This document shows positions 15,980-23,468 of a stretch of DNA of 48,794 nucleotides, piece after piece. A program made the translations under genes and the position numbers. This DNA is from an uncultured Clostridia bacterium. Lineage in GTDB: Bacteria; Bacillota; Clostridia; Christensenellales; Borkfalkiaceae. The notes under the pieces are model-generated. The model made no database searches. It was not told the origin of the DNA and saw only the letters and a list, made by a program, of their open reading frames with translations. Numbering within the stretch: position 1 is the first letter of the stretch; each line of letters begins with the position of its first letter. The stretch lies in NCBI GenBank assembly GCA_947589385.1, contig CANPZW010000012.1:1-48794 (forward strand). Reading direction: 5' to 3'.

Positions 15980-16323
15980 AAGAGCTTTCCGTTAAGTTTT
16001 ACCTTGCCGACAGTGCGTATTTTACCGCGCTTCGGCTTGTCGCCGGCGCGGTGTGCTCTGCGCACGATATCGACGTGGATACTTTGGAAGATTTCAAAGT
16101 CTGCGTCACAGAAAGCGCCATTATTTTAAAGGACTGCGGTTTCGAAAAGGTCAATGTCACCTTTTCGGACGACGGCGGGCTGTGCTGTTCCGTCGAGGGC
16201 GAGGGCGGTTCGCCCAAAGAAAGCGGAAACGAATTTTCGCTTGCGCTTATTTCCGCGCTTGTGGAAAACTGCGAAATAGACAGGCGCGGCGGAATAGTCG
16301 GAAGAGTGACCCTTAAAATATGA
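15976..16323 (+). CDS. Degenerate RsbW-like ATPase-fold protein
   Basis: A 115-residue protein with the outline of a GHKL kinase of the RsbW/SpoIIAB type. LEDFKVCVTESAIILKDCGF aligns with the N-box helix, and FSLALISALVENCEI with the helix after the G2 box. Key residues are lost. Glu46 is kept, but the N-box Asn is Ile50, and no GxGL motif or G1 Asp is visible. It is therefore unlikely to bind ATP normally. It overlaps the STAS gene and the sigma gene by 4 bases each. It may act as a binding-only anti-sigma factor or adaptor. The assignment rests on faint similarity and position. Confidence 0.55.
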   Translation: MKELSVKFYLADSAYFTALRLVAGAVCSAHDIDVDTLEDFKVCVTESAIILKDCGFEKVNVTFSDDGGLCCSVEGEGGSPKESGNEFSLALISALVENCEIDRRGGIVGRVTLKI

Positions 16324-17051
16324 CGGACGAAAGAGAGACCGACGGGCTGTTCCGCGAATATAAGAGAACGGGCGATGTAAGTATAAGGAACAAGCTTGTC
16401 GAACATTATATGTATATAGCCGAAATTCTTGCAAAAAAGTTTTCCGGCAGGGGCGTGGAGTACGACGATTTGTATCAGGTGGCTTCGGAGGCGCTTATAG
16501 AGGGGGTGGAAAAATTCGACCCCGATTTGGGCAACCGCTTCACCACGTACATAACGCCTACCATAACGGGCAATATAAAAAATTATTTCCGCGACTATTC
16601 GCGTTCGGTGCGTCTCCCGCGCAGGGTCTATGCCGCGGCGGCAAAGGTGCGGGAAGCCACGGACGAATTTTATCGCACGCACGGCGTTAAGCCCACAGTC
16701 AAGCAGCTTTCCGAAATTCTGGGCTTCGAAGAAGAACTTATAATAGAAGCCCTCGAATGTCGCTCGCCCGTCAGCCTCGATGCCCGCGTAAGCTCTGCGG
16801 ACGGGGAGGACGACGCGCCGCTGTACGACGTGGTAAGCGACGGCGGAAGCGCGTTTGAAAGTTTCGAGGACAACGAATCCTTAAAGACGGAAATAAAAAA
16901 ACTCGACCCTACCGAACAGAAAGTAATTTCGCTCCGATTCTTGCAGGGCAAGTCCCAGTCGGAGGTGGGCAAAATTCTCGGCGTAAGCCAGATGTTCGTT
17001 TCACGAGCGGAAAAAAGAATAGTCGAGAAGTTGAAGGAAGCGCTGTTGTGA
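16320..17051 (+). CDS. SigB/SigF-family sigma factor
   Basis: A 243-residue sigma-70 group 3 factor. Region 2 includes YDDLYQVASEALIEGVEKFD and RFTTYITPTITGNIKNYFRD, followed by SVRLPRRV (region 2.4 to 3). Region 3 covers about residues 120-165. Region 4 ends with the HTH QSEVGKILGVSQMFVSRAEK. The RDYSRSVRLPRR stretch is closer to SigB-type stress factors than to SigF as I recall them. It would direct RNA polymerase to a stress or developmental regulon. It lies between two ATPase-fold genes with 4-base overlaps, which points to control by partner switching. Confidence 0.9.
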   Translation: MTDERETDGLFREYKRTGDVSIRNKLVEHYMYIAEILAKKFSGRGVEYDDLYQVASEALIEGVEKFDPDLGNRFTTYITPTITGNIKNYFRDYSRSVRLPRRVYAAAAKVREATDEFYRTHGVKPTVKQLSEILGFEEELIIEALECRSPVSLDARVSSADGEDDAPLYDVVSDGGSAFESFEDNESLKTEIKKLDPTEQKVISLRFLQGKSQSEVGKILGVSQMFVSRAEKRIVEKLKEALL

Positions 17052-17419
17052 TAGTTGAATTTAAGGTTGACAACTTAAAAAATATGACCGCGCAGCTGAA
17101 AGCGTTTGCCGAGTTTTTGCGCTCCTGCGATATAGCTGAGGACGACGTGTTTTTAAGCCGCCTTGTTTCCTGCGAGCTTATAACAAACGTAATTCGGCAC
17201 GGCGGCGAGGCGGCGGAATTTCGCGGCGAATTGTTGAAGGATAAAATTTCCATAACCGTCACAGCGGACAGCCAGCGCGGCATAAAACTGAATCCCGAAC
17301 GCCCCGACGTTTTTGCGGAGAGCGGGCGCGGGCTGTATATTATAAACGAAGTAAGCATAAACGGTCTGGAACGCGGCGAGGGCGGCGAGTTACGGGTTTT
17401 TATACGCCGCACCAAATAA
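17048..17419 (+). CDS. RsbW/SpoIIAB-type anti-sigma serine kinase
   Basis: A 123-residue GHKL-fold protein. The N-box is SCELITNVIRHGGE, with Glu43 and Asn47. The G2 box is SGRGLYIINE (92-101), and an Asp-containing G1-like stretch TADSQRGIKL precedes it. Such kinases bind and silence their sigma factor and phosphorylate the partner STAS protein. It is shorter than RsbW (about 160 residues) but keeps the ATP-site motifs that the first ATPase-fold protein of the operon lacks. It overlaps the sigma gene by 4 bases and is followed by a strong bidirectional terminator. Confidence 0.82.
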   Translation: MIVEFKVDNLKNMTAQLKAFAEFLRSCDIAEDDVFLSRLVSCELITNVIRHGGEAAEFRGELLKDKISITVTADSQRGIKLNPERPDVFAESGRGLYIINEVSINGLERGEGGELRVFIRRTK

Positions 17420-17460
17420 GTTTATGGCTTTCGGATAAATTTAAACAGGTCGGATTTTTA

Positions 17461-17500
17461 AACGCGGCGGCGCGCAAATTTTTGCGCGCCGCCGCGTTTT
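17461..17500. terminator. Bidirectional terminator
   Basis: Perfect 18-bp arms (17461-17478 and 17481-17498) form a GC-rich stem flanked by As and Ts on both sides. It separates the sigma operon from the convergent membrane protein gene. Confidence 0.9.
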
Positions 17501-17546
17501 CAGACGGTTTTTTACCGCTTTTTTCACATATTTTTTACTTATTTTA

Positions 17547-19367
17547 TCACATAAGGTTTGCCTGTTCGTAAAACTTGTTCATCAGCCCTTCCGTCACGAC
17601 CTTGCGCACGCGCGAAAAATAGATGAACAGCAGGGAGAAAAATCTCGAATTGTCGCCGCCCACTACATATTCGGGAATGTTTGCAAAATTTTCGCGCCTT
17701 TCGCCGAGGAACAGCCTTGCAAATTCCGCTTTCTGTTCTTCCGTAAGCTTGTCTATGAAGTCGTCGGTAGGTCCTTCGTATAAACCGTAATTTTGCTCGT
17801 TCTGTTCGTTTTCCGACGGAAATATCGTTGTTGTTTGGGAAATTATTTCGGAATCTTCGGCAAATACGGGGGATACTGTCCCGACGGCGATTGTCTGTAC
17901 GGTTTCCGCATCGGCGTTTTCGGCGGTGACTGCTGCAAATCCGTTCGGAATCGGCGCGGACTCGTCCGCAAACATGTCCGTCTTTTCGTAAATCGGCTCG
18001 CTTGTAACCTCGTTTGTAATTTCGGCGCTTTGCCCGGCGGCGTTTTCTTGCGCCGTATATGCGATTTTTTCCGTCGTTTCGGCAACGTTTTCCTCCGTCA
18101 CAGGCTCGGTAATCGCCAACTGCCCGTTTATTACGGGTTCGGAGCTTTTTGCGGGTCGGTTTTCTTCCGGCATAACGGGGGAGTAGGGGGCAGCCGTTGC
18201 TTCATAATTGTCAGAGTAATTGTCGGCGGCGTAATTATCTGCGGGACGTCCCGCCGCGGCGGGGGAGGAGTAAGCCCCGTATTGCTGCGCATATTCTTCA
18301 CGGGTATCTAAATTTCTCTTTGCCGCCTTTTTGGCTTTTTTCTTCTTTGAATAGCGCGAAAGCCTAATCGCCTGAATGATAAGCTGTAATGCCGATATGG
18401 AAAACAGAAAGTAGAGCGCAACGCCGAAACTTCCGCCCGCAAATGCAATCGCGACCGCCGCCGCGCTTACGACCAGCAATTCGGCAAAGTATCTTATAAC
18501 GTTGCACGCAAGCATAAAACCGTTTGTTTTTTTGCCTAAACCGAGAATATCGAAGTAGGTATTTACCACGGCGAGCCCGACTGCCGTAAGCGCGAACCAA
18601 CCCGCCGCGGCAAGCGTTCCGCTTGTGAAAAGCGCAAAATTGCCCGCCGACAGGCTTCCGAGCAGGGAACTTGCGTAAACGGTATTTCCGTCGGCGGAAA
18701 AAAGACCTGCGACCGAATCGAAAGGACGTCTGCCTTTAAGCGCGTTCGCCGCGTACTGCATAAATCTGCCGTAAGCGGGGAAAATTGTCGTAAGGTTTAC
18801 TACGGTTGAAAGGACCGCCGCCGCGGACAGCAGTAAAACGGTCAGCTTTATAACGCCTGAGCCCCGCCTGAACGCAAGGCACTGGATTATAAGGCATAAA
18901 AGCGCAACGCCGAAAGCCGCAATTACGCTTAAATTCAAATCACCGCCGCGGTATAATTCCGCAAGAGTAAGCGCGAATAGGGGCGTCAGCGCAAGGAGTT
19001 CGGCAAAAAATATTATCTTTCTTGACCGCTTGCGCTTCATGGCAAGGGCGGGAATAAGCAGGATTACAGCCGCCGCCGCGGTAAGCGCATACAGTATAAG
19101 CAGCGCCGCGCCCAAATCGAAACTGCGCCCGAACAAAGTCAAGGTGAAAGAGTATCTGTCCGAAAGTCCTTTCCCGAAGCTTATGGGAACGCCGAGAGCG
19201 GCAAGCGCGCCGCCCAACTGCAATATGGGCGAAGCCAAAAAATCTACGCCTTTTGAAAACGTAGAAACGTTTATTTGAAGTAAAAGTCCCGCAATCAGCG
19301 CAAGCAACGCTATGATATATGTGGTAACGTAAAGCGCTTTGCCGCGGAAATGTTTGTTTTTCGCCAT
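17547..19367 (-). CDS. Large multi-pass membrane protein with disordered tail
   Basis: A 606-residue protein of no family I recognise. Residues 1-330 hold about eight to nine hydrophobic segments (for example LYVTTYIIALLALIAGLLLQ and FGVALYFLFSISALQLIIQA). A Lys-rich stretch (SRYSKKKKAKKAAKRN) marks the cytoplasmic face. Residues 350-535 are low-complexity, rich in Ala, Thr, Glu and Pro. A compact last part (residues 540-606) is predicted folded: DDFIDKLTEEQKAEFARLFL, then NSRFFSLLFIYFSRVRKVVT. GGAGAT precedes the ATG on the minus strand. The ordered tail after a long linker suggests a partner-binding or anchoring module. The function is unknown. Confidence 0.75.
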   Translation of the reverse strand: MAKNKHFRGKALYVTTYIIALLALIAGLLLQINVSTFSKGVDFLASPILQLGGALAALGVPISFGKGLSDRYSFTLTLFGRSFDLGAALLILYALTAAAAVILLIPALAMKRKRSRKIIFFAELLALTPLFALTLAELYRGGDLNLSVIAAFGVALLCLIIQCLAFRRGSGVIKLTVLLLSAAAVLSTVVNLTTIFPAYGRFMQYAANALKGRRPFDSVAGLFSADGNTVYASSLLGSLSAGNFALFTSGTLAAAGWFALTAVGLAVVNTYFDILGLGKKTNGFMLACNVIRYFAELLVVSAAAVAIAFAGGSFGVALYFLFSISALQLIIQAIRLSRYSKKKKAKKAAKRNLDTREEYAQQYGAYSSPAAAGRPADNYAADNYSDNYEATAAPYSPVMPEENRPAKSSEPVINGQLAITEPVTEENVAETTEKIAYTAQENAAGQSAEITNEVTSEPIYEKTDMFADESAPIPNGFAAVTAENADAETVQTIAVGTVSPVFAEDSEIISQTTTIFPSENEQNEQNYGLYEGPTDDFIDKLTEEQKAEFARLFLGERRENFANIPEYVVGGDNSRFFSLLFIYFSRVRKVVTEGLMNKFYEQANLM

Positions 19368-19504
19368 TTGTTATCTCCAAAATATAATTATGTAATCGGT
19401 TTGCGGTCGAAAACGGAACGCAAAATTTCCGCCCTAACGTAATATGTGTAATAATTGCATAAAAATGCCGTTGACGCACAAATCCGAACGCTTGAAAAAT
19501 AGAG

Positions 19505-19533
19505 TTGCAATTTCTTTTATTTAATGTTATAAT
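19505..19533 (+). promoter_or_regulatory. SigmaA-type promoter abutting a start codon
   Basis: TTGCAA (19505-19510), a 17-base spacer and TATAAT (19528-19533). The ATG at 19543 is only 9 bases after the -10 box, so the message would have almost no leader. Confidence 0.75.
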
Positions 19534-19542
19534 CGGGTTGAT

Positions 19543-19899
19543 ATGAACGGTCCGATATCTGAAACAGACAAACAGGAAACGAACCGCGACGGGATTGAAC
19601 TGATAAGTTTTGAGGATGCGCTATCGCCTCTCACGAAGTCCGAACGCGAACAACTTATTTCAGGTTACGACTTCAAAAATCTTGCAAGGGTTTTCGAAGA
19701 CGACGAAATAATGAACACCATAAATACATTTTTCAAATGCGGAATGAATGTTGCGCTTACTGCGCGCACGCTGTATATGCACCGCAACACGCTTATCTAT
19801 AAACTCAATTCCATAAAAAGGATTACGGGTTTCGATTTGAGAAATTTCGATATGGCGGTAACCTTTGAAATTCTGCACACTCTATACGTTATGAGATGA
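19543..19899 (+). CDS. PucR/CdaR-type HTH-domain protein
   Basis: A 118-residue protein whose second half (about 60-118) is the PucR C-terminal HTH: FKCGMNVALTARTLYMHRNT, then LIYKLNSIKRITGFDLRNFD. The N-terminal 55 residues match nothing I know; the sensor part of full-length PucR or CdaR regulators is absent. It is followed 10 bases later by an S41 peptidase gene and is probably co-transcribed with it. No ribosome binding site is visible and the ATG is 9 bases from the -10 box. Its targets are unknown. Confidence 0.8.
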   Translation: MNGPISETDKQETNRDGIELISFEDALSPLTKSEREQLISGYDFKNLARVFEDDEIMNTINTFFKCGMNVALTARTLYMHRNTLIYKLNSIKRITGFDLRNFDMAVTFEILHTLYVMR

Positions 19900-19909
19900 G
19901 GGAAAAAAT

Positions 19910-21196
19910 ATGAAGCGGAAAAGCGTTATTATATCGGTAATTGCGGTATGTCTTGCGTTTTTATGTCTTTTTTCCGGTTGCATGACTTCGGAAAGCTGGG
20001 TGCGCAGGACGATTTCGGAATACTATTACCGCTTTGACGGCGACTATTCGGATATTGAAAACTTAAAAGGTCTTTCGATAGAGGATATGGTGGGTAAATT
20101 GGACCCGTACAGCGCCTATTACACCCGCGAAGAGTACAATCGCGTGTTAGCCGATAATCAGGGCAGTAAAAGCGGAATAGGCGTCGCCTATTCGTTCGTG
20201 AGCGGAAAGGGCGTTGAAATCCACGCCGTGGTAGGTAATTCGCCCGCTAAAAAAGCGGGGCTTAAAGCGGGGGATATTGTCGTTTCCGCGCTTGACGGCG
20301 AGGGGAATATAACGAATTTCGACAGCTCGGACGCGTTTTCGGGTTTTGTGACGGCGCGCGCCGAGGGTGAGAAATTTACTTTTAACCTCTCCGACGGCAG
20401 GACCGCCGTCCTCGGTAAAGAGCAATATACGGCTTCCTACGTAAGTATGTTTACCGCCGAAAAGTCTTATGAAGTCTATTACGACGGCGGCGCGCGCAGG
20501 ATAGAGGAAAATGCGGAAGGCGGAATACCGCAGTTACCCGCGGGAACCGCGTATATGTATATGTATCAGTTTTACGGCGGCGCGGCGGAAGAAATGGGTG
20601 AGCTTATCGAAAGATTCAACGCCGAGGGCTGCACGTCGCTTATTCTCGATTTGCGCGACAACGGCGGCGGCTATGTGGATTTGATGGCGAAAATAGGCGG
20701 GCTGTTCACGGCGCGGCTGGACGACGGCAAAGACCATATTGCAATGGTTGCCAAATTCAAGGACGGTTCCGAAGCGGTGGAAGAATGCGCCGAATATCCG
20801 CGCGAGGACGTGAAAACTTTTCCCAAGGGCGCCGACTTATACGTCCTTGCAAACGAAAATACGGCAAGCGCTTCGGAAGCCTTGATAGGCGTGCTTGTAA
20901 GCTACGGTATTCTGGACTATGAAAATATCTTTCTTTCCGATTACGGTGAAAACCCGCCGAAAAGCTACGGCAAGGGAATAATGCAATCCGTATTCGAGAA
21001 TTACGTCACGCACGAGGCTTTGAAACTTACCGTGGCGGGAATTTATTGGGCGAACGGAAAGACTATACACGACAGGGGATTAACGCTTGAAGACGGCTGT
21101 ACCGCTGCGCCCGCAGGCGACAGAATAGTGAACGTCGGCTATGACGACGAACTTGCATTTGCGATAGAAAGAATTACGGCAAAGGCGGCTTCATAA
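19910..21196 (+). CDS. S41 family C-terminal processing peptidase (lipoprotein)
   Basis: A 428-residue exported protease. The signal peptide ends in the lipobox LFSGC, so Cys24 is probably lipidated. Next come a PDZ-like domain (about residues 85-165, GIGVAYSF and KAGLKAGDIVVSA) and the S41 core with LILDLRDNGGGYVDL. The catalytic Ser lies in ENTASASEAL and the Lys in YGKGIMQSVF. Such proteases cleave exported proteins from the C-terminus, often in signalling or envelope upkeep. GAGGG lies 7 bases before the ATG. The partner gene upstream encodes an HTH protein. Confidence 0.9.
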   Translation: MKRKSVIISVIAVCLAFLCLFSGCMTSESWVRRTISEYYYRFDGDYSDIENLKGLSIEDMVGKLDPYSAYYTREEYNRVLADNQGSKSGIGVAYSFVSGKGVEIHAVVGNSPAKKAGLKAGDIVVSALDGEGNITNFDSSDAFSGFVTARAEGEKFTFNLSDGRTAVLGKEQYTASYVSMFTAEKSYEVYYDGGARRIEENAEGGIPQLPAGTAYMYMYQFYGGAAEEMGELIERFNAEGCTSLILDLRDNGGGYVDLMAKIGGLFTARLDDGKDHIAMVAKFKDGSEAVEECAEYPREDVKTFPKGADLYVLANENTASASEALIGVLVSYGILDYENIFLSDYGENPPKSYGKGIMQSVFENYVTHEALKLTVAGIYWANGKTIHDRGLTLEDGCTAAPAGDRIVNVGYDDELAFAIERITAKAAS

Positions 21197-21229
21197 GCTT
21201 ATAAAGCTTTGCTTGCAATAAATTATTGA

Positions 21230-21264
21230 CAAAACGCGGCAGTGAAATACACTGCCGCGTTTTG
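21230..21264. terminator. Bidirectional terminator
   Basis: The arms CAAAACGCGGCAGTG (21230-21244) and CACTGCCGCGTTTTG (21250-21264) enclose an AAATA loop. It lies between the S41 peptidase gene and the convergent MinE-like gene. Confidence 0.88.
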
Positions 21265-21278
21265 TTGCTGTGGAATTT

Positions 21279-21488
21279 TCAGACCGGATTTCTGACCGTC
21301 TTTATTCTGTGCGCACTAAAAATCACGCACACGAGAAAACCGCTTTCGGTGCGCGTCACTTCGAGGTCGGTGTCGCCGTCAACCTCAAAGTATTCGTCGG
21401 TTACGGCTTTAAAATCTTTCAAAAAAAGCCCGCGCTCGAAGTCGGTCATGTCCTCTCTGTCCAAAGCTATAAGTTTTACGGTGTTCAT
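21279..21488 (-). CDS. MinE-like small protein
   Basis: A 69-residue protein starting MNTVKLIALDREDMTDFERG. Its second half (LFLKDFKAVTDEYFEVDGDT, then DLEVTRTESGFLVCVIFSA) has the spacing of the MinE topological-specificity domain: a helix, an acidic turn, and two strands. GAGGA precedes the ATG, and the ATGA overlaps the stop of the MinD-like gene. I chose this start over a longer upstream reading because of that overlap and site. If correct, it would drive MinD off the membrane to set the division site. The similarity is faint. Confidence 0.5.
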   Translation of the reverse strand: MNTVKLIALDREDMTDFERGLFLKDFKAVTDEYFEVDGDTDLEVTRTESGFLVCVIFSAHRIKTVRNPV

Positions 21489-22216
21489 ATTTTTGTCCTC
21501 ATCTTTCTTTTTATATATCCGTTTATGCCCGTGTAGCCGCGCAAAACGTCGTACGCTTCGCCCTCTTTCCCTGCAAGCGCAGCCGCCGCAAGTTTGAACG
21601 CGTTCACCGTTTGCTGCCGCCATCTGCCCACGGAAATAGTCGCGTCCTCTGGGATTTGGGCAAGAAGCTTTATGCGCAGTATTCCTGCGATTTGCTCTGC
21701 CGGCATTACTTCGCCGCCTATGACCTGTCCGCCGTTCACTTTGTTCAAAATAAGCGATACGTCCTTCATTCCGCCGTCCGCGAGCATGGCTTTACAGCAG
21801 TCCGCAGATTTTACCGATGGCAGGTACGGCTCGCTTACAATTATCGCCCCGTCCGCACATTCGGGCGCGATTTTGTCAAGAAGAACATAGTCGAACAGCC
21901 CCTCGACTTCGCCTACGGCTTTTTTCGCAAGGGCGCGGTCTTTCAGCCCGAGCGAGGGCATTATGTAAAATCCGTTCGCCTTCGGGTGGCAGACAGCCGC
22001 CTGTTTTGCACGGCACGCCGCCCTTTCGTAGTCCGCGAGGGTGTATGTCTGCATGTTTCCCAGCCCCGACACGGTCATCGCGCACGCGCTTGCCGAATCC
22101 CCGTCAACAAGCAGGGTCCGTTCGCCAGAATCGGCAAGCGCAAGCCCCAAACCTACGCAGACGGTGGTTACGCCAGTTCCGCCTTTCAGGCTTGTAAAAT
22201 AAATTTTTTTCGCCAT
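21485..22216 (-). CDS. MinD/ParA-family ATPase
   Basis: A 243-residue SIMIBI ATPase. The deviant Walker A box is KGGTGVTT (residues 11-18). It keeps the signature Lys11, but the P-loop Lys is Val16, as in some CpaE/TadZ-type members. DGDSASACAMTV is the switch I region and FDYVLLDKIAP the Walker B-like strand. The C-terminus (GYTGINGYIKRKMRTKI) is short and basic and could be a membrane-targeting helix. With the overlapping MinE-like gene it looks like a division-site pair. No minC is nearby. There is no clear ribosome binding site before the ATG. Confidence 0.75.
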   Translation of the reverse strand: MAKKIYFTSLKGGTGVTTVCVGLGLALADSGERTLLVDGDSASACAMTVSGLGNMQTYTLADYERAACRAKQAAVCHPKANGFYIMPSLGLKDRALAKKAVGEVEGLFDYVLLDKIAPECADGAIIVSEPYLPSVKSADCCKAMLADGGMKDVSLILNKVNGGQVIGGEVMPAEQIAGILRIKLLAQIPEDATISVGRWRQQTVNAFKLAAAALAGKEGEAYDVLRGYTGINGYIKRKMRTKI

Positions 22217-22274
22217 ACGTAAGATGTTAGGCGCTTTTTGGGGGCGAATACTAACCGTTTTTGTTTAAAAATAT

Positions 22275-22303
22275 ATATATTGCGGTAAAACCCCGCATAA
22301 AAT
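22275..22303 (+). promoter_or_regulatory. SigmaE-type sporulation promoter
   Basis: ATATATT (22275-22281), a 14-base spacer and CATAAAAT (22296-22303) fit the mother-cell SigmaE consensus (KMATATT-N14-15-CATACAHT). It lies directly before yqfC, a sporulation gene in Bacillus. The -10 ends 6 bases before the ATG. Confidence 0.65.
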
Positions 22304-22309
22304 ACCTTT

Positions 22310-22555
22310 ATGAAGCTTATCGGACAGATTTTGAACGAGCTGGGCGCGGACGGGCTGAACGGAATAGTCCTCTACCCGGGCGCATGCTGTTATGTGAAAA
22401 GCGTGAAGTCGGTCTCCGACTTTTCGCCCAAAAAAATCGTTCTGCGCGCAGGCGGGAAATCGGTTTCAATCGAGGGCGAAAATATGCAAATAGGCGAATA
22501 TTTCGAGGGCGACATTTTGATAAAGGGCGGCGTTATGGCTGTAAGGATAGAGTAA
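22310..22555 (+). CDS. yqfC: YqfC/YabP-family sporulation protein
   Basis: An 81-residue beta-rich protein with the family pattern IVLYPGACCYVKSVKSVSDF, then VSIEGENMQIGEYFEGDILI and KGGVMAVRIE. YqfC is made in the mother cell during sporulation, and its gene precedes yqfD in Bacillus and Clostridia, as here. An in-frame stop lies 12 bases upstream, so the ATG at 22310 is the first possible ATG start. No ribosome binding site is seen and the SigmaE-like -10 is 6 bases away. It supports the view that this organism can, or once could, form spores. Confidence 0.85.
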   Translation: MKLIGQILNELGADGLNGIVLYPGACCYVKSVKSVSDFSPKKIVLRAGGKSVSIEGENMQIGEYFEGDILIKGGVMAVRIE

Positions 22556-22556
22556 A

Positions 22557-23459
22557 ATGGGCGGAAAGTTGAACAGATATTGTGAAATACGCATAACATC
22601 TACCGCCGAAAGCGCCTTAAAACGGCTGAAAAAGGCGCAGATTCCCGTCTATAACTGTAAAAAACAGGGCGCGTACTTTATATTCGGCGTAAAAGATAAA
22701 GATATTAAAAAAGCTTTTGCAATTTTCGCAAAGCCGTGTTATAATATTGCCGTACAAAGGCAAAGCGGATTGAAGAGCTTGCTTTCCCTCGCCGCGATGA
22801 GGGCGGGACTTATTTTGGGCGCGTTGATTTTCGCCGCGGCTGCGTACGTTTCCAACCTCTATATACTGAAAATAGAAGTCACGGGCAGCGGCAGCTACCT
22901 TGAAAGCGAAGTCGTGCGCATAGTCGCGGACGAAGGCGCGGGGCGGGGCTCTTTGTTTACGGCGCTGAATACGCCCGTCGCTACGGGGAAAATCCTCTCC
23001 CTGCCGCAGGTCGTGTTCTGCGATATCTCCAAAAAGGGGAGCGTGCTGGTCGTTGACGTGCAGGTGGAAAATTCCCACTCGCAAAGCGTGGACCGTAAGC
23101 CGCTTACGGCGGACGTAAGCGGAAAAGTGGTTTCCCTGACCGCGATTTGCGGCACTGCGGCTGTAAGCGCGGGCGACAGCGTTTCAAAAGGCGACGTGCT
23201 GATATACGCATATACGCAGACGGACGGCGAAACGGAGGACTGCATAGCTGTGGGATACGCCGAAATAGAATACGGGCGGACCGTAGAATATTTCGCGCCC
23301 GATGATTCCGAAAGTAGTTTGAAAGAAGCCTATGCTTCCCTTCTGATAGAGGGGGACGAGATAACCCGCGTTTCGCATAAAACGGTCACAGAAGAAAGCG
23401 GCGTCCGCATTGTTATGGATGTCGGATATTTGCACAGAATATCAATAAATTTAACCTGA
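22557..23459 (+). CDS. yqfD: Sporulation protein YqfD
   Basis: A 300-residue membrane-anchored protein. The N-terminal cytoplasmic part (residues 1-75, GKLNRYCEIRITSTAESALK) precedes one or two membrane segments near 75-100 (SLAAMRAGLILGALIFAAAA). A mostly extracytoplasmic C-terminus follows, with KIEVTGSGSYLESEVVRIVA and later beta strands. Bacillus YqfD is about 400 residues; this copy is shorter. It lies one base after yqfC, with AAGGA in the end of that gene as ribosome binding site. It probably shares the SigmaE-like promoter. Confidence 0.85.
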   Translation: MGGKLNRYCEIRITSTAESALKRLKKAQIPVYNCKKQGAYFIFGVKDKDIKKAFAIFAKPCYNIAVQRQSGLKSLLSLAAMRAGLILGALIFAAAAYVSNLYILKIEVTGSGSYLESEVVRIVADEGAGRGSLFTALNTPVATGKILSLPQVVFCDISKKGSVLVVDVQVENSHSQSVDRKPLTADVSGKVVSLTAICGTAAVSAGDSVSKGDVLIYAYTQTDGETEDCIAVGYAEIEYGRTVEYFAPDDSESSLKEAYASLLIEGDEITRVSHKTVTEESGVRIVMDVGYLHRISINLT

Positions 23460-23468
23460 CTAAGGCTT

